The position numbers were made by a program, and so were the translations under genes. The notes under the pieces are model-generated. The model saw only the letters and a program-made list of their open reading frames with translations. It ran no database searches and was not told where the DNA came from. Shown one piece after another: positions 44,467-53,680 of a DNA stretch of 64,000 nt (positions are counted from its first letter, which is position 1; the number at the start of each line of letters is the position of its first letter). This stretch comes from Candidatus Magnetomicrobium cryptolimnococcus. GTDB taxonomy: Bacteria > Nitrospirota > Thermodesulfovibrionia > Thermodesulfovibrionales > Magnetobacteriaceae. The stretch spans positions 186,001 to 250,000 of the forward strand of contig JAGYWI010000003.1 in NCBI GenBank assembly GCA_018606805.1, written 5' to 3'.

Positions 44467-45264
44467 CTAATCTATTATTAAAGATGCTATAATCGGGGCG
44501 TGGTCTGATGGTTTAGGGGTCTTTTTCTTACGAGACCACATATCTACCTCAACTTCTGTAATGGAGCTAACAAGTGATTTACTTACAAGTATATAATCTA
44601 TTCTCATGCCTTGGTCTTTCCATACAGCGCCTCCCATATAGCTCCACCAAGTAAACTGGCGCCTTTGGGGATATAATGCCCTGTAGGTATCAATCAAACC
44701 AAGCTGCAATACCCGCTCAATAAGTGCCCTTTCTTCAGGCATCGTACCTATTGTATCCCTTAGTGCCCGTTCATCATAGACGTCTAAGTCGTCTCTTGTT
44801 ATATTAAAATCCCCCAAAATAACCAATTTATCATTTGCCTCCAAATAGTCCTTTAGATATGATATGAAGTGTTCATACCAAGTAAGTTTATAATCATACT
44901 TTGGATTACCACGCTCATCTCCGTGGGGTGCATATACATTTAAAAGCGTAAACTTATCAGCAACCGATACGGAAATGATACGCCTTTGCTCGTTAATATG
45001 TTCAGCTATAGTGCCAAAACCCTTCCAAGCATTACTTAATGGCAGCTTTGAACAAATAGCAACCCCGTTGTATGTCTTTTGGCCATAGACCTCGCAACTA
45101 TAACCTAACTGTTGAAACTCCTCATAAGGAAAGTTGTCATCCGTAACCTTTAACTCCTGTAAACACAGCACATCAATATCACTATTTCTCTTATGCAACC
45201 AGTCAGTTAAGAGCAGAAGTCGAGATTTTATCGAATTTACATTGTAGGAGCACACTTTTATCAT
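44467..45264 (-). CDS. xth: exodeoxyribonuclease III / AP endonuclease
   Basis: 265 residues, EEP superfamily, base-excision repair. CSYNVNSIKSR, the metal Glu in LCLQELK, YNGVAICSK, NVYAPHG, LGDFNITRDDLDVYD and the C-terminal SDHAPI are all present, so catalytic and metal residues are complete. An AAAGGTAAAGGG stretch precedes the ATG. Confidence 0.95.
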   Translation of the reverse strand: MIKVCSYNVNSIKSRLLLLTDWLHKRNSDIDVLCLQELKVTDDNFPYEEFQQLGYSCEVYGQKTYNGVAICSKLPLSNAWKGFGTIAEHINEQRRIISVSVADKFTLLNVYAPHGDERGNPKYDYKLTWYEHFISYLKDYLEANDKLVILGDFNITRDDLDVYDERALRDTIGTMPEERALIERVLQLGLIDTYRALYPQRRQFTWWSYMGGAVWKDQGMRIDYILVSKSLVSSITEVEVDMWSRKKKTPKPSDHAPIIASLIID

Positions 45265-45387
45265 AACCCTTTACCTTTATTTGCAATAATATGCACGTGC
45301 AAATGAATAATAGCATAAATAACAATATTGTTAAAGTAAAAATGATTTAAGTAATGTCGCGCATTTTGTAAGGAAGTGCATAGGCGC

Positions 45388-45485
45388 AATGCCATTAAGT
45401 TAAGGAAAGGGGGCGTGGGGGAAGAACAGGGAGGTGCGCCTCCGCACCCTTTTTGACAAAAAGGGTTTTCCCCCGTTCCTTTCTT
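45388..45485. terminator. AATGCCATTAAGTTAA motif plus family A compound hairpin
   Basis: The motif at 45388-45403 is followed by GGGGGAAGAACAGGGAGGTG with an inner GGTGCG..CGCACC hairpin and CCCTTTTTGACAAAAAGGG, closing with TTTTCCCCC at 45474. It lies just beyond the stop of the cupredoxin-cytochrome gene (minus strand). Confidence 0.55.
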
Positions 45486-45496
45486 TTTTTTATAAT

Positions 45497-46486
45497 CTAC
45501 TTAACAAATGTTGATAAATAGTCAGCTATAGCCTGCCTTTCTTCATCTGTTAAGACTGATAATGTATTCATAGGTGGTACTGTTGCAATGGCTCTATCAA
45601 TGTCCTCTTTAGTTTTACCCTGTATGTTTGGTCCCTTAAGACCAGAGGCATCGGTACCGTGGCAGCGAGAGCAGTTATTTTGAAATAAGTCCTTTCCTGA
45701 TATGGCGCTTTCACTTACTGTTAGAGCTATACTGTCATAAAATAGCTCCTCATCCTTTATACCATTCATATTAGTATCCACACCAAAATAAAACTCATAC
45801 GTGCCAAGGGGTAAGCCGGATTTTTGTAAAACTGTAAACCAGTCAAATCCTGAAAGTTGTCCTTGAGCAGATACACCATAGGTTGGAAACCAATTGCCTT
45901 TGGCAGCCATATGATACCATCCATTTGGCGTTTTAGCCAAAACCCAGTAATCAACATTTTGTCCATACTTATCACCAGCATCAAGATATATTGTAACATT
46001 AGCCTCATCTTGCGGGGTAATTGTTACATCTGAGTCGTAGCCATTAATTTGAATATCCGGTTTTGGATTATTTGCTGCACTTTCAAGTACGGTAACAGTG
46101 CCTGTCATACCCATAGCACAATGAGGGGTACAATAATATGAATATGTGCCGGGTGTATCAAAGGTAACATCGTAAGTTTGACCTACTTGTAGGTATCCTG
46201 AATTCCACACGCCATCGGGTGTGCAGCTAGTGCCACTTGTAGTTGTATGGCTTCCTTCAAGGTTTAGCCATCTGACGGTTTCACCTGCCTTTATTGTTAT
46301 ATTTTGTTGCTCAAAGACATAGTTTTTCATTATAACTACTGGAATCACCCCGTCTTCTTTTGCTATATGCTTCCACCCCTCATCTGTTGAGCCATCTTTA
46401 ACTATGCCATTAATGGTTATACTGATAAACAAACACACCATAAAACACAGTAAAAAGTTCACAAATCTTCTCCTTTGTTTAAACAT
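45497..46486 (-). CDS. cupredoxin - cytochrome c fusion, exported electron carrier
   Basis: 329 residues. N-terminal signal or anchor segment (about 9-27). Cupredoxin domain with type 1 copper ligands His80, Cys119, His122 and Met127 ([12 protein letters not shown]). A middle domain of about 120 residues with no family I recognise ([18 protein letters not shown] .. [15 protein letters not shown]). C-terminal mono-heme cytochrome c: Cys272-x2-Cys275-His276 in NCSRCHGTD, with a likely Met ligand in PPMNTL. It should carry electrons in the periplasm, with intramolecular copper-to-heme transfer possible. AGGAGG precedes the start. Confidence 0.85.
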   Translation of the reverse strand: MFKQRRRFVNFLLCFMVCLFISITINGIVKDGSTDEGWKHIAKEDGVIPVVIMKNYVFEQQNITIKAGETVRWLNLEGSHTTTSGTSCTPDGVWNSGYLQVGQTYDVTFDTPGTYSYYCTPHCAMGMTGTVTVLESAANNPKPDIQINGYDSDVTITPQDEANVTIYLDAGDKYGQNVDYWVLAKTPNGWYHMAAKGNWFPTYGVSAQGQLSGFDWFTVLQKSGLPLGTYEFYFGVDTNMNGIKDEELFYDSIALTVSESAISGKDLFQNNCSRCHGTDASGLKGPNIQGKTKEDIDRAIATVPPMNTLSVLTDEERQAIADYLSTFVK

Positions 46487-46842
46487 AGTCTCCTCCTTTT
46501 TTTTTTATATTTTTATAAAACAATTATAGATATTATAGCTCATTTGGATTGAGCGTAGTACAATTATCTTCTTTTTATTATCTACAATGCAAGCGTAGTG
46601 AAGGGTGTGAGGTACACCAATGCCATTAAGTTAAAGTAAATTGCTTTTATAATGTAGCAAAAGATAAATAGAATAGCTAATAAATTGTAGACCAAAAGTT
46701 TTAGGAAAGGGGGTGTGGGGGAAGAACCCTTTTGTCTAAAAGGGTTTTCCCCCACGCCTCTATCTTTTTTTTCTTTTTTCTTTTTTCTTTTTTTCTTTTT
46801 TTCTTTTTCTTTTTTTCTTTTTTTTCTTTTTTTTCTTTTTTT
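46487..46842. other. 356-base gap: repeats upstream of the cupredoxin gene
   Basis: Contains a fragment like the GCAAGCGTAG repeat near 46585, the AATGCCATTAAGTTAA motif at 46619-46634, a family A hairpin at 46715-46755 and a pyrimidine tract to 46852. The 46715 ORF is a frame through this tract and is not a gene. Confidence 0.65.
46715..46755. terminator. family A hairpin beyond mlaC
   Basis: GTGGGGGAAGAACCCTTTT pairs with AAAAGGGTTTTCCCCCAC around GTCT, with one small mismatch. It ends the mla operon (minus strand) or the cupredoxin upstream region. Confidence 0.55.
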
Positions 46843-46852
46843 TTATTTACTT
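46762..46852. repeat. 91-base homopyrimidine tract
   Basis: An almost unbroken run of T with periodic single C on the + strand (CTTTTTT units), reaching the stop codon of mlaC. The minus strand is a purine tract at the 3' end of that gene. Confidence 0.8.
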
Positions 46853-47499
46853 CCTGTAAATTTATATGTACTTGAAGTAGAAACGCTATCTTTACTAAAC
46901 TCCATATTCTTTTTCCTTAACATGTCAAGCAACTGTGAAAAAGGCTTATTGCCAGTTCCTAAAATCTGATTAAACTGGCTGCGATAATTATTAACGAGGC
47001 TTATCCCCTCTATTTGTACGTCATAGATTTTCCAACTTTTCGTATCTTTTAATAACAATTTATAGATTATAGGGATTTCCACATCTGCCGACACGGTATT
47101 AGCTATAGTAAATACGCTAGCATAGTTACCCTCGATAGTTTCCTTTTGATATTTAACTCTAACGTCAGCGTACTGCTCTAGTTTTGATAAATAGACGTTT
47201 TCAAGCAATTCTTTAAAAAGTGGCACAAACTCCCGTTTTTCATTATTAGCAATCCTATTCCAATGTGTTGAAAGAGTTCTACGAGACATTTCTTCAAAGT
47301 CAAATTTATCTTCAACAGTTTTTCTGACTTTTGTTCTACGAGCTGTTACATCTATTGCTTTATCGCTTAAAATAGAAAGCACGCTTTCAGTAGTTATTCT
47401 GATAATCTCTATGGGAGTGGTGCTGGCTGCAACAACATTCCCTGTCAAAATTAACAACATCGCTAATAAAACTAACCCCTTACTTTTTTTAGAAACCAT
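46843..47499 (-). CDS. mlaC: Mla/Ttg2-type phospholipid-binding protein MlaC
   Basis: 218 residues from ATG 47499 (AGGAGG five bases upstream). Signal peptide (SKGLVLLAMLLILTGNVVAAS), then the MlaC fold: VRKTVEDKFDFEEMSRRTLSTHW, FVPLFKELLENVYLSKLE and WKIYDVQIEGISLVNNYRSQF. It shuttles phospholipids through the periplasm to or from the MCE transporter. Last gene of the ferredoxin-mlaE-F-D-C cluster; its start lies 24 bases after mlaD ends. Confidence 0.92.
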   Translation of the reverse strand: MVSKKSKGLVLLAMLLILTGNVVAASTTPIEIIRITTESVLSILSDKAIDVTARRTKVRKTVEDKFDFEEMSRRTLSTHWNRIANNEKREFVPLFKELLENVYLSKLEQYADVRVKYQKETIEGNYASVFTIANTVSADVEIPIIYKLLLKDTKSWKIYDVQIEGISLVNNYRSQFNQILGTGNKPFSQLLDMLRKKNMEFSKDSVSTSSTYKFTGSK

Positions 47500-47522
47500 T
47501 TTTCCTCCTGAAATAAAAATAC

Positions 47523-47975
47523 TCACTTAACACCTCCAAAGGCATACTTGGAGAGCATGTCTTCAAGGTTTATGGCAGACTCTGTTTCTTTAATGTTCTC
47601 GCCTTCTTTTAGTATGTTTTCAGACCCGCCAGGTGCTATCTGCACATACTTATCCCCCAAAAGCCCTTTGGTTTTAATTGAGGCTATAGAGTCTTCCTGA
47701 ATTTTAATCTCATCTTTTATCAACATATAAACAATTGCCATATATGTCTTATCGTCAAGCTTTATATCCTTAACCCTTCCAATCTCTACGCCTGCTATTT
47801 CAACAGTTGCGCCTTTTTTTAGTCCACCTGTTTCTGCAAAATTGGCGTTTACCTTATAGCCACTTCCATTCATTAACTGAAAATTGCCTAATTGTATGGA
47901 TAAGTATATTACACATGCAAAACATATTGACAGAAAACTCCCCACAGCAACCTCTATCCCATACTTACTATTCAT
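47523..47975 (-). CDS. mlaD: MCE-domain protein MlaD
   Basis: 150 residues. N-terminal TM anchor (GSFLSICFACVIYLSI) and one MCE domain (VNANFAETGGLKKGATVEIAGVEIGRV .. ASIKTKGLLGDKYVQIAPGG). It should form the periplasmic hexameric ring of the lipid transporter. The MCE core is complete and the C-terminal helix short, as in MlaD. Confidence 0.93.
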   Translation of the reverse strand: MNSKYGIEVAVGSFLSICFACVIYLSIQLGNFQLMNGSGYKVNANFAETGGLKKGATVEIAGVEIGRVKDIKLDDKTYMAIVYMLIKDEIKIQEDSIASIKTKGLLGDKYVQIAPGGSENILKEGENIKETESAINLEDMLSKYAFGGVK

Positions 47976-48059
47976 AGTACAACAAACCTCCGTTACTTTT
48001 CCTTGCTATCTGATTTATATATATATATTCTTATATTAACAGATAAAGTACAATATTGT

Positions 48060-48800
48060 TTATTGGTTATACAGAAAATTTCTTACGTGCGGATTTTCTG
48101 AATTTTGTATTTCCTCAGGTGTACCATAAGCTATTATAAGACCATCGTGGAGCATGGCAACCTTATTGGCAACGCTAAATATTTTGGGAATTTCATGGCT
48201 TATAATTATCCCTGTGTAACCATACTGATGATGGTTTTCCTTTATTAACCCGTGGATTGCATTCATAAGTATAGGGTCTAAGCCTGTCGTTGGTTCATCA
48301 AAAAAAACCACATCCGGATTTAACACAATAGCCCTTGCAAGAGCCGCCCTTTTTCGCATCCCACCGCTTAGCTCTGCCGGATACTTATTGTCCATTCCTT
48401 TTAAGCCGACTGATGCAAGGACGTCTTCTATTTTTAGTTTTATATCTTTTTCCTTTAATTTAGTCCGCTCACGAAGTGGAAAGGCTATGTTCTCATACAC
48501 GTTTATCGAGTCAAACAAGGCTCCACTTTGAAAAAGTACACCAAAGCGTTCAATTATTTTCAGGTATTGCCTGTGGCTCATATTTACAGTATTTTTGCCA
48601 TCTATTATTATTTGCCCGTAGTCTGGTTTCATCAATCCAATAACATTTTTCATAAGGACACTCTTACCACCACCGCTTGCTCCCACTATTGCTATAAGGT
48701 CTCCTTTATATATAGTGAGGTTTACACCATTTAGTACTGCATGTCCATTTAATGTCTTTTTAACATCACGTATTTCTATTAATATTTGTTTTTCCATCAT
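48060..48800 (-). CDS. mlaF: ABC transporter ATPase MlaF
   Basis: 246 residues. Walker A GASGGGKSVLMK, Q-loop LFQSGALFDS, signature LSGGMRKRAALARA, Walker B VVFFDEPTTGLDP and switch His in ISHE. The GGMRKR form and FQSGALFDS are typical of MlaF. Its start overlaps the end of mlaE by four bases. Confidence 0.94.
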   Translation of the reverse strand: MMEKQILIEIRDVKKTLNGHAVLNGVNLTIYKGDLIAIVGASGGGKSVLMKNVIGLMKPDYGQIIIDGKNTVNMSHRQYLKIIERFGVLFQSGALFDSINVYENIAFPLRERTKLKEKDIKLKIEDVLASVGLKGMDNKYPAELSGGMRKRAALARAIVLNPDVVFFDEPTTGLDPILMNAIHGLIKENHHQYGYTGIIISHEIPKIFSVANKVAMLHDGLIIAYGTPEEIQNSENPHVRNFLYNQ

Positions 48801-49600
48801 ATAAAAAAAGACCCCATAATGTAATCACCTATCAGTATGGTAACTGACGACATGACAACGGCATCAGTGGTTGCCTTGCTAACAGCCCTTGCGCCATGTC
48901 CACCGAACTCTGTCCCAACCATAAATCCTTTGTAGCAGCAAATCCAAATAACAATAATAGCAAAACACAGAGACTTATAAAACCCCATTGCTATGTCTTC
49001 CATATTTACAATGGATTTCATCTGTTCAAAGTACAACTCCCCGCTTACGCCAAGTAACTTAACACCGACAAAGTAGCCGCCGTATATACCTATAACATCA
49101 AAAAGTGCTGTAAGAAGCGGAAAACACAAAATAGCTGCTAAAAAATTCGGCACTATAACATATTTATAAGGATTCAACGCCATGACGTACAAAGAGTCAA
49201 TCTGCTCAGATATGCGCATTATGCCTATTTCAGAGGTTATAGCAGAGCCAGCCCGGCCAGTAACCATAAGGGCAGTAAACACCGGTCCAAGTTCCCTTAT
49301 TAAAGAAAGAGCGACGGCAGGCCCTAACATAGAATCTGCTCCAAACTGTTTAAGCGTATGATAGAACTGTAAGGCAAGCACCATCCCTGCGAAAGAGCCT
49401 GTCATAAATATTACAATTAAAGACATATACCCCTGAAACCATATCTGCCTTAATAACGGTTTCCATCTATATGGTGGTAAAACGGAATATGCCAGCGTGT
49501 TAAAAAGAAAAATACCCATCTTACCAATTTCTGAAATCAACCCTAAAAAAACCCTGCCAATATAAGCCATGACATAACCAAAGATATTTACCACAATCAT
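48797..49600 (-). CDS. mlaE: MlaE-family permease
   Basis: 267 residues from ATG 49600, with AGGAG five bases upstream; this start overlaps the ferredoxin stop by four bases (ATGA). Five or six TM helices; conserved GSFAGMVLALQFYHTL, LIRELGPVFTALMVTGRAGSAITSEIG and LNPYKYVIVPNFLA. Inner-membrane part of the phospholipid transporter. No mlaB gene is seen. Confidence 0.94.
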   Translation of the reverse strand: MIVVNIFGYVMAYIGRVFLGLISEIGKMGIFLFNTLAYSVLPPYRWKPLLRQIWFQGYMSLIVIFMTGSFAGMVLALQFYHTLKQFGADSMLGPAVALSLIRELGPVFTALMVTGRAGSAITSEIGIMRISEQIDSLYVMALNPYKYVIVPNFLAAILCFPLLTALFDVIGIYGGYFVGVKLLGVSGELYFEQMKSIVNMEDIAMGFYKSLCFAIIVIWICCYKGFMVGTEFGGHGARAVSKATTDAVVMSSVTILIGDYIMGSFFI

Positions 49601-49818
49601 TCTATCTCCTGCCACACTTCAATAGCAATTTCTGGACATATCTCCGCACATAACATACACCCGGTACATTTTTCCATATCCACATCTATCACCATGGCTG
49701 GCAAATATCCAAGGTTATTAAAGGTAGTGCCCAACTTAATGATACCCTTTGGGCATGTTATCACACAAAAGCCACACCCCTTACAAAGCTCACTATCTAT
49801 TTTTATCTTTCCCTTCAT
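49597..49818 (-). CDS. 2[4Fe-4S] ferredoxin upstream of mlaE
   Basis: 73 residues from ATG 49818. Two clusters: CKGCGFCVITCP and CTGCMLCAEICP, each Cys-x2-Cys-x2-Cys-x3-Cys-Pro. The sequence resembles the small ferredoxin subunit of 2-oxoacid:ferredoxin oxidoreductases, but no alpha or beta subunit is adjacent; instead it is translationally coupled to mlaE by ATGA. Confidence 0.9.
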   Translation of the reverse strand: MKGKIKIDSELCKGCGFCVITCPKGIIKLGTTFNNLGYLPAMVIDVDMEKCTGCMLCAEICPEIAIEVWQEIE

Positions 49819-49942
49819 AAACAATATACACGCACTATTATCTGATTTTTTTCAATAAAAATAATTGATTTTAACGATTACCTGAATTGCGTTTTGGATA
49901 TTAAAGACATGTGGTTTCAGATATTTATACGTTACTCCTTTC

Positions 49943-51631
49943 CTACGGTTTTTTACTTCCATCGCTACTACTACCATATAGCAGTTGCCTTGCATGCTGC
50001 AAGGATATATCCGTAACACTACCACTTAACATGCGGGCTATTTCCATCTCCCGTTCAACACTATCTAACAGCTCAACCTTAACTTCCACCGAATCGTCTT
50101 TTGCTACTTTAGTAACCCGCAAATGACTGTCAGCCTTAGCCGCTATTTGCGGTTGATGGGTTATGCAAAGTACTTGATGATGTTGTGATATGTTTTTAAG
50201 CTTTGTTGCAACCTTCCAAACGGTTTCACCGCCTACGCCAGCATCCACCTCATCAAACACAAGCACTGGTGTGTTATCAACATCTGCAAAGCACGCCTTA
50301 AGCGCTAACATAACCCGTGAAAGCTCTCCACCGGATGCCACCTTTTGAATCGGCTTAAGCGGCTCTCCGGGGTTTGCACTAAAGAGGTACTCTACAATAT
50401 CAATGCCTGAGGGCAGAAAATTGTACGTTCCATCCTCAGTTTTACTTTCTTTTCTATCTATGTCAAATATAGCCTTATCAAGGGACAATTCCTTGAAAAG
50501 ACCATTAACACGCTCCTTTAATTCAGCAGCAGTATCAATCCTTTTTTCAGAGATTTCTAAAGCCATTGCCGTCAGCGTAGCTAAGGTGTCTTTAATTTCC
50601 CCTTCAAGCATCTCACTATTGGCTTGTGAATTTTTAAGCCCTTCAAGCTCCTCAACAGCCTTAGCCCTGTAAGCAAGCACACCGTCAATCCCTTGACCAT
50701 ATTTACTTTCCAAACGCCTGATAACCTCCAACCGCTCCACTACCTCATCAAGCCTATTTGGTGAAACCTCTATGTTTTCCTTATAATCCCTAAGCGTTAT
50801 GGCTAGCTCTTTTACGTAAGATTGAACCTCCTCTGCCATACTTACAGTTGCCTCCATTCTACTATCAAGGGCAGCTAAACGAGACATATTGTTCAAAAAT
50901 GTTCCAACATTGTCAGAGATTGAACCATCACCTGAATAGATAAGTACATAGGCACTTTCAGCCAGCTCTTTTATTGCCGTAAGATTAGAAAGCACCTTTT
51001 GTTCTTCTAAAAGCCCTTCTTTTTCATTAATATCAAAAAGCCTTGCACTATCTATCTCATTAACCTGATATTCAAGCAAATCCACCCGCTGCCTCATATA
51101 AGCCATACGACTATCAATTGTTTCCTTCTGCCCTACTAAAGCGCGATATTTTTGTAACACACCCTTATAATTTGTAACATCTTCCTCATTGTTTGCAAAG
51201 GAATCTATAAGCTCAAGCTGCCTTACCTTTGATAAAAGACTGTGCTGCTCGTTTTGTCCAAGTATGTCAACCAAAAAAGCCCCAATCTCTATCAATGTTT
51301 GCGTGTTAATAGAAACACCATTGACAAAAATCCTGTTTTTACCAGCCGATGTTACCAGCCTGCGAATTACTATACCATCTTCTGTATCAATATCAAGCCG
51401 CTTAGTAACCGGATTATCCCATACATCAAAAGAAGCCTCTATAGATGCTTCCTTTTTACCGGCCTTAATTAAGGAACTTTGCGCCCTCTGTCCAATAATC
51501 AACCCCAAGGCATCAACTATGATGGACTTACCAGCCCCGGTTTCCCCTGTTAATGCGTTTAATCCTGCTGATAACTCCACCCGTAGCTCATCCACTATAG
51601 CAAAATCCTTAATCCAAATCTCCCTAAGCAT
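49943..51631 (-). CDS. recN: DNA repair protein RecN
   Basis: 562 residues, SMC-like ATPase. IKDFAIVDELRVEL at the N-terminus, Walker A GETGAGKSIIVDAL at 29-36, LGQNEQHSL, central coiled coil, signature ASGGELSRVMLALKA and Walker B VLVFDEVDAGVGG, then CITHQPQIAAKAD. It acts in double-strand break repair. The gene overlaps no neighbour. Confidence 0.97.
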   Translation of the reverse strand: MLREIWIKDFAIVDELRVELSAGLNALTGETGAGKSIIVDALGLIIGQRAQSSLIKAGKKEASIEASFDVWDNPVTKRLDIDTEDGIVIRRLVTSAGKNRIFVNGVSINTQTLIEIGAFLVDILGQNEQHSLLSKVRQLELIDSFANNEEDVTNYKGVLQKYRALVGQKETIDSRMAYMRQRVDLLEYQVNEIDSARLFDINEKEGLLEEQKVLSNLTAIKELAESAYVLIYSGDGSISDNVGTFLNNMSRLAALDSRMEATVSMAEEVQSYVKELAITLRDYKENIEVSPNRLDEVVERLEVIRRLESKYGQGIDGVLAYRAKAVEELEGLKNSQANSEMLEGEIKDTLATLTAMALEISEKRIDTAAELKERVNGLFKELSLDKAIFDIDRKESKTEDGTYNFLPSGIDIVEYLFSANPGEPLKPIQKVASGGELSRVMLALKACFADVDNTPVLVFDEVDAGVGGETVWKVATKLKNISQHHQVLCITHQPQIAAKADSHLRVTKVAKDDSVEVKVELLDSVEREMEIARMLSGSVTDISLQHARQLLYGSSSDGSKKP

Positions 51632-51661
51632 ACTTATTCTACTTAAGTTAAAAAAAAGGAG

Positions 51662-51976
51662 CTAATTTCCAAGTACCACCGTACATTGGCGCGAAAAAGC
51701 CCCAATAATGTTCAAATTATCTTTGTCAATAGTATATATTTCTGTGATAGCTCCACTCCTCATGGCCGTTTCTATACTACCATCACCCATAGTAATCATA
51801 CCAAAAAAAGAATATACACACGCACTTCCCACTTTGGTAGCATTTTTTGCCTCACCCTTACTTATAGGTGTTTTTGTATTTGTTACTACCCACCCAAAAG
51901 GACCGTCTGAAACAAAACCACACCCTTGTAACAGTATAGATATTAATATTATGACTAACATCCTTCTTGTAATCAT
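51662..51976 (-). CDS. TRL-like lipoprotein
   Basis: 104 residues from ATG 51976 (GAGGAGGG upstream); an earlier in-frame TTG gives an unlikely extension before the signal. Lipobox LLQGC at about 18-22 gives an outer-membrane or periplasmic lipoprotein. GWVVTNTKTPISKGEAKNATKVGSACVYSFFGMITMGDGSIETA (in parts) matches the TRL-like family, whose function is unknown. 30 bases upstream of recN, same strand. Confidence 0.8.
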   Translation of the reverse strand: MITRRMLVIILISILLQGCGFVSDGPFGWVVTNTKTPISKGEAKNATKVGSACVYSFFGMITMGDGSIETAMRSGAITEIYTIDKDNLNIIGAFSRQCTVVLGN

Positions 51977-52132
51977 TCTAATGTCCCTCCTCAGTTGAAC
52001 ATGTACAAATTTTATATCATTGAATTGCATATATTGTCAAGGAAGTAATTAAAATTATGTAGCAGTTTTCAATTGCAGTAAGGAAAAAAGTGAAAAAAAG
52101 CGGACAAAAGAGGAGGAGAAAGTAAAGAGAGG

Positions 52133-52225
52133 GGCGGGGGAAAACCTTTTTTGACAAAAAGGTGCGTAGGCGCACTCCCAAACTCCCACACCCATTACGG
52201 GAGTGCGCCTACGCACTTCCCTTTT
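52133..52225. repeat. family A start plus perfect 18-bp inverted repeat
   Basis: GCGGGGGAAAACCTTTTTTG leads into GTGCGTAGGCGCACTCCC (52162-52179), whose exact reverse complement is at 52199-52216. A purine tract precedes it. The repeat lies between lysC and the TRL-like gene and probably ends lysC transcription. Confidence 0.75.
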
Positions 52226-52264
52226 ATGCTGCTGGGTAGTATAAAACCTGAAACAATTTAATCT

Positions 52265-53512
52265 TCAGCTAACATCAGTATGTATAGTAGCATCAGCGTT
52301 TTCTAATTCAAATGTATCGTGCAGCTCTCTAACAGCCAACTCCGTGTACTTAGCATCTATTAGTACGGATATTTTAATCTCTGAGGTACTTATCATCATA
52401 ATATTGATATTTTTTTCTGAAAGGGTTTTAAACATTTTGGCAGCCACACCGGAGTGTGTTCTCATACCCACCCCAACAACTGAAATTTTAACAATGTCAT
52501 CATCATAGGTAACACCCTTTGCGCCAAGCTCGGCTGAAACCTCTTTTGTAATATTAAGAGCCTTTTTGGCATCTGTAGTTGGTACGGTAAAGGATATATC
52601 AGTTGACTTACCATCTATGCTAACGTTTTGTACTATCATATCAACAATGATTTCACTCCTTGACAAATAATCAAAGAGGGTCGCTGCAATGCCGGGTCTA
52701 TCTGGCACTGCCCGAATTGTTAGTTTAGTTTGTTTTTTATCATAAGCAATCCCGGCTACTACTACACTTTCCATCTCTTTATCCTCCTTAGTTACCAAAG
52801 TGCCCGGCACGTCTTTGAAGCTGCTTTTTACTAAAACGGGTACGTTATAGTTTTTGGCAAATTCAACCGAACGAGTCTGTAGTACTTTGGCGCCTAGACT
52901 GGCAAGTTCCAACATTTCATCATAAGATATTTTATCAAGCTTGCGGGCTTTTTTCACTATATTTGGGTCCGTCGTATACACCCCTTCAACATCTGTATAA
53001 ATTTCACACAAGTCAGCCTTCAACGCAGCAGCTATTGCAACAGCAGTTAAATCCGACCCACCGCGTCCCAACGTCGTAACATCAGTAAAGTCATTCGTTA
53101 TTCCTTGAAAACCGGCTATAACTGCTATATGCCCTCCCTTTAGGGCTTCACGTACCCTTGCACCATCTATGCTCTTAATTTTTGCCTTTGTGTGAAAGTC
53201 ATCGGTGACTATCCCTACCTGTCTACCAGTAAAAGACATGGCTTTAACACCAAGCGCCTCTATTGCAATAGATGTTAAGGCAGCACTTACCCTCTCACCA
53301 GAAGACAGTAGCATATCTATCTCTCTTTCCTTTGGGCTTTCCGATAGCTCATTAGCTAAACCAATCAGTCGGTCTGTTTCCCCTGACATAGCAGAAACCA
53401 CCAAGACAACATCATTACCTTCCTTCTTGCATTTGACAGCCTTTTGAGCCACTGCCCTTATCCTTTCCAAAGACCCTACCGATGTTCCACCGTACTTTTG
53501 TACGACCAACAT
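52265..53512 (-). CDS. lysC: aspartate kinase
   Basis: 415 residues from ATG 53512 (GAGGAG seven bases before; a GTG at 53527 overlaps that site). [34 protein letters not shown] and [15 protein letters not shown] form the kinase site. Two ACT domains follow (about 270-415), the allosteric site for lysine and threonine. First step of lysine, threonine and methionine synthesis. Confidence 0.96.
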   Translation of the reverse strand: MLVVQKYGGTSVGSLERIRAVAQKAVKCKKEGNDVVLVVSAMSGETDRLIGLANELSESPKEREIDMLLSSGERVSAALTSIAIEALGVKAMSFTGRQVGIVTDDFHTKAKIKSIDGARVREALKGGHIAVIAGFQGITNDFTDVTTLGRGGSDLTAVAIAAALKADLCEIYTDVEGVYTTDPNIVKKARKLDKISYDEMLELASLGAKVLQTRSVEFAKNYNVPVLVKSSFKDVPGTLVTKEDKEMESVVVAGIAYDKKQTKLTIRAVPDRPGIAATLFDYLSRSEIIVDMIVQNVSIDGKSTDISFTVPTTDAKKALNITKEVSAELGAKGVTYDDDIVKISVVGVGMRTHSGVAAKMFKTLSEKNINIMMISTSEIKISVLIDAKYTELAVRELHDTFELENADATIHTDVS

Positions 53513-53680
53513 AACAAAACTCCTCACTATTTAATGGTTTATTTTAAATGATTTTTTTTTTGTCCAATAGCATTAGGCAACAACATACAATTAACTGAGG
53601 TGTGCAAAACTGCACAACGGGGCGATTGACTGAATCAAGCTCTTATATTATTCACGGCAATTTCCTGAAACCTACAGACA

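Noticed and set aside
46715-46969. 84-residue ORF rich in Phe and Ser
   Set aside because: It is the translation of the family A hairpin plus the polypyrimidine tract and runs into mlaC on the other strand.
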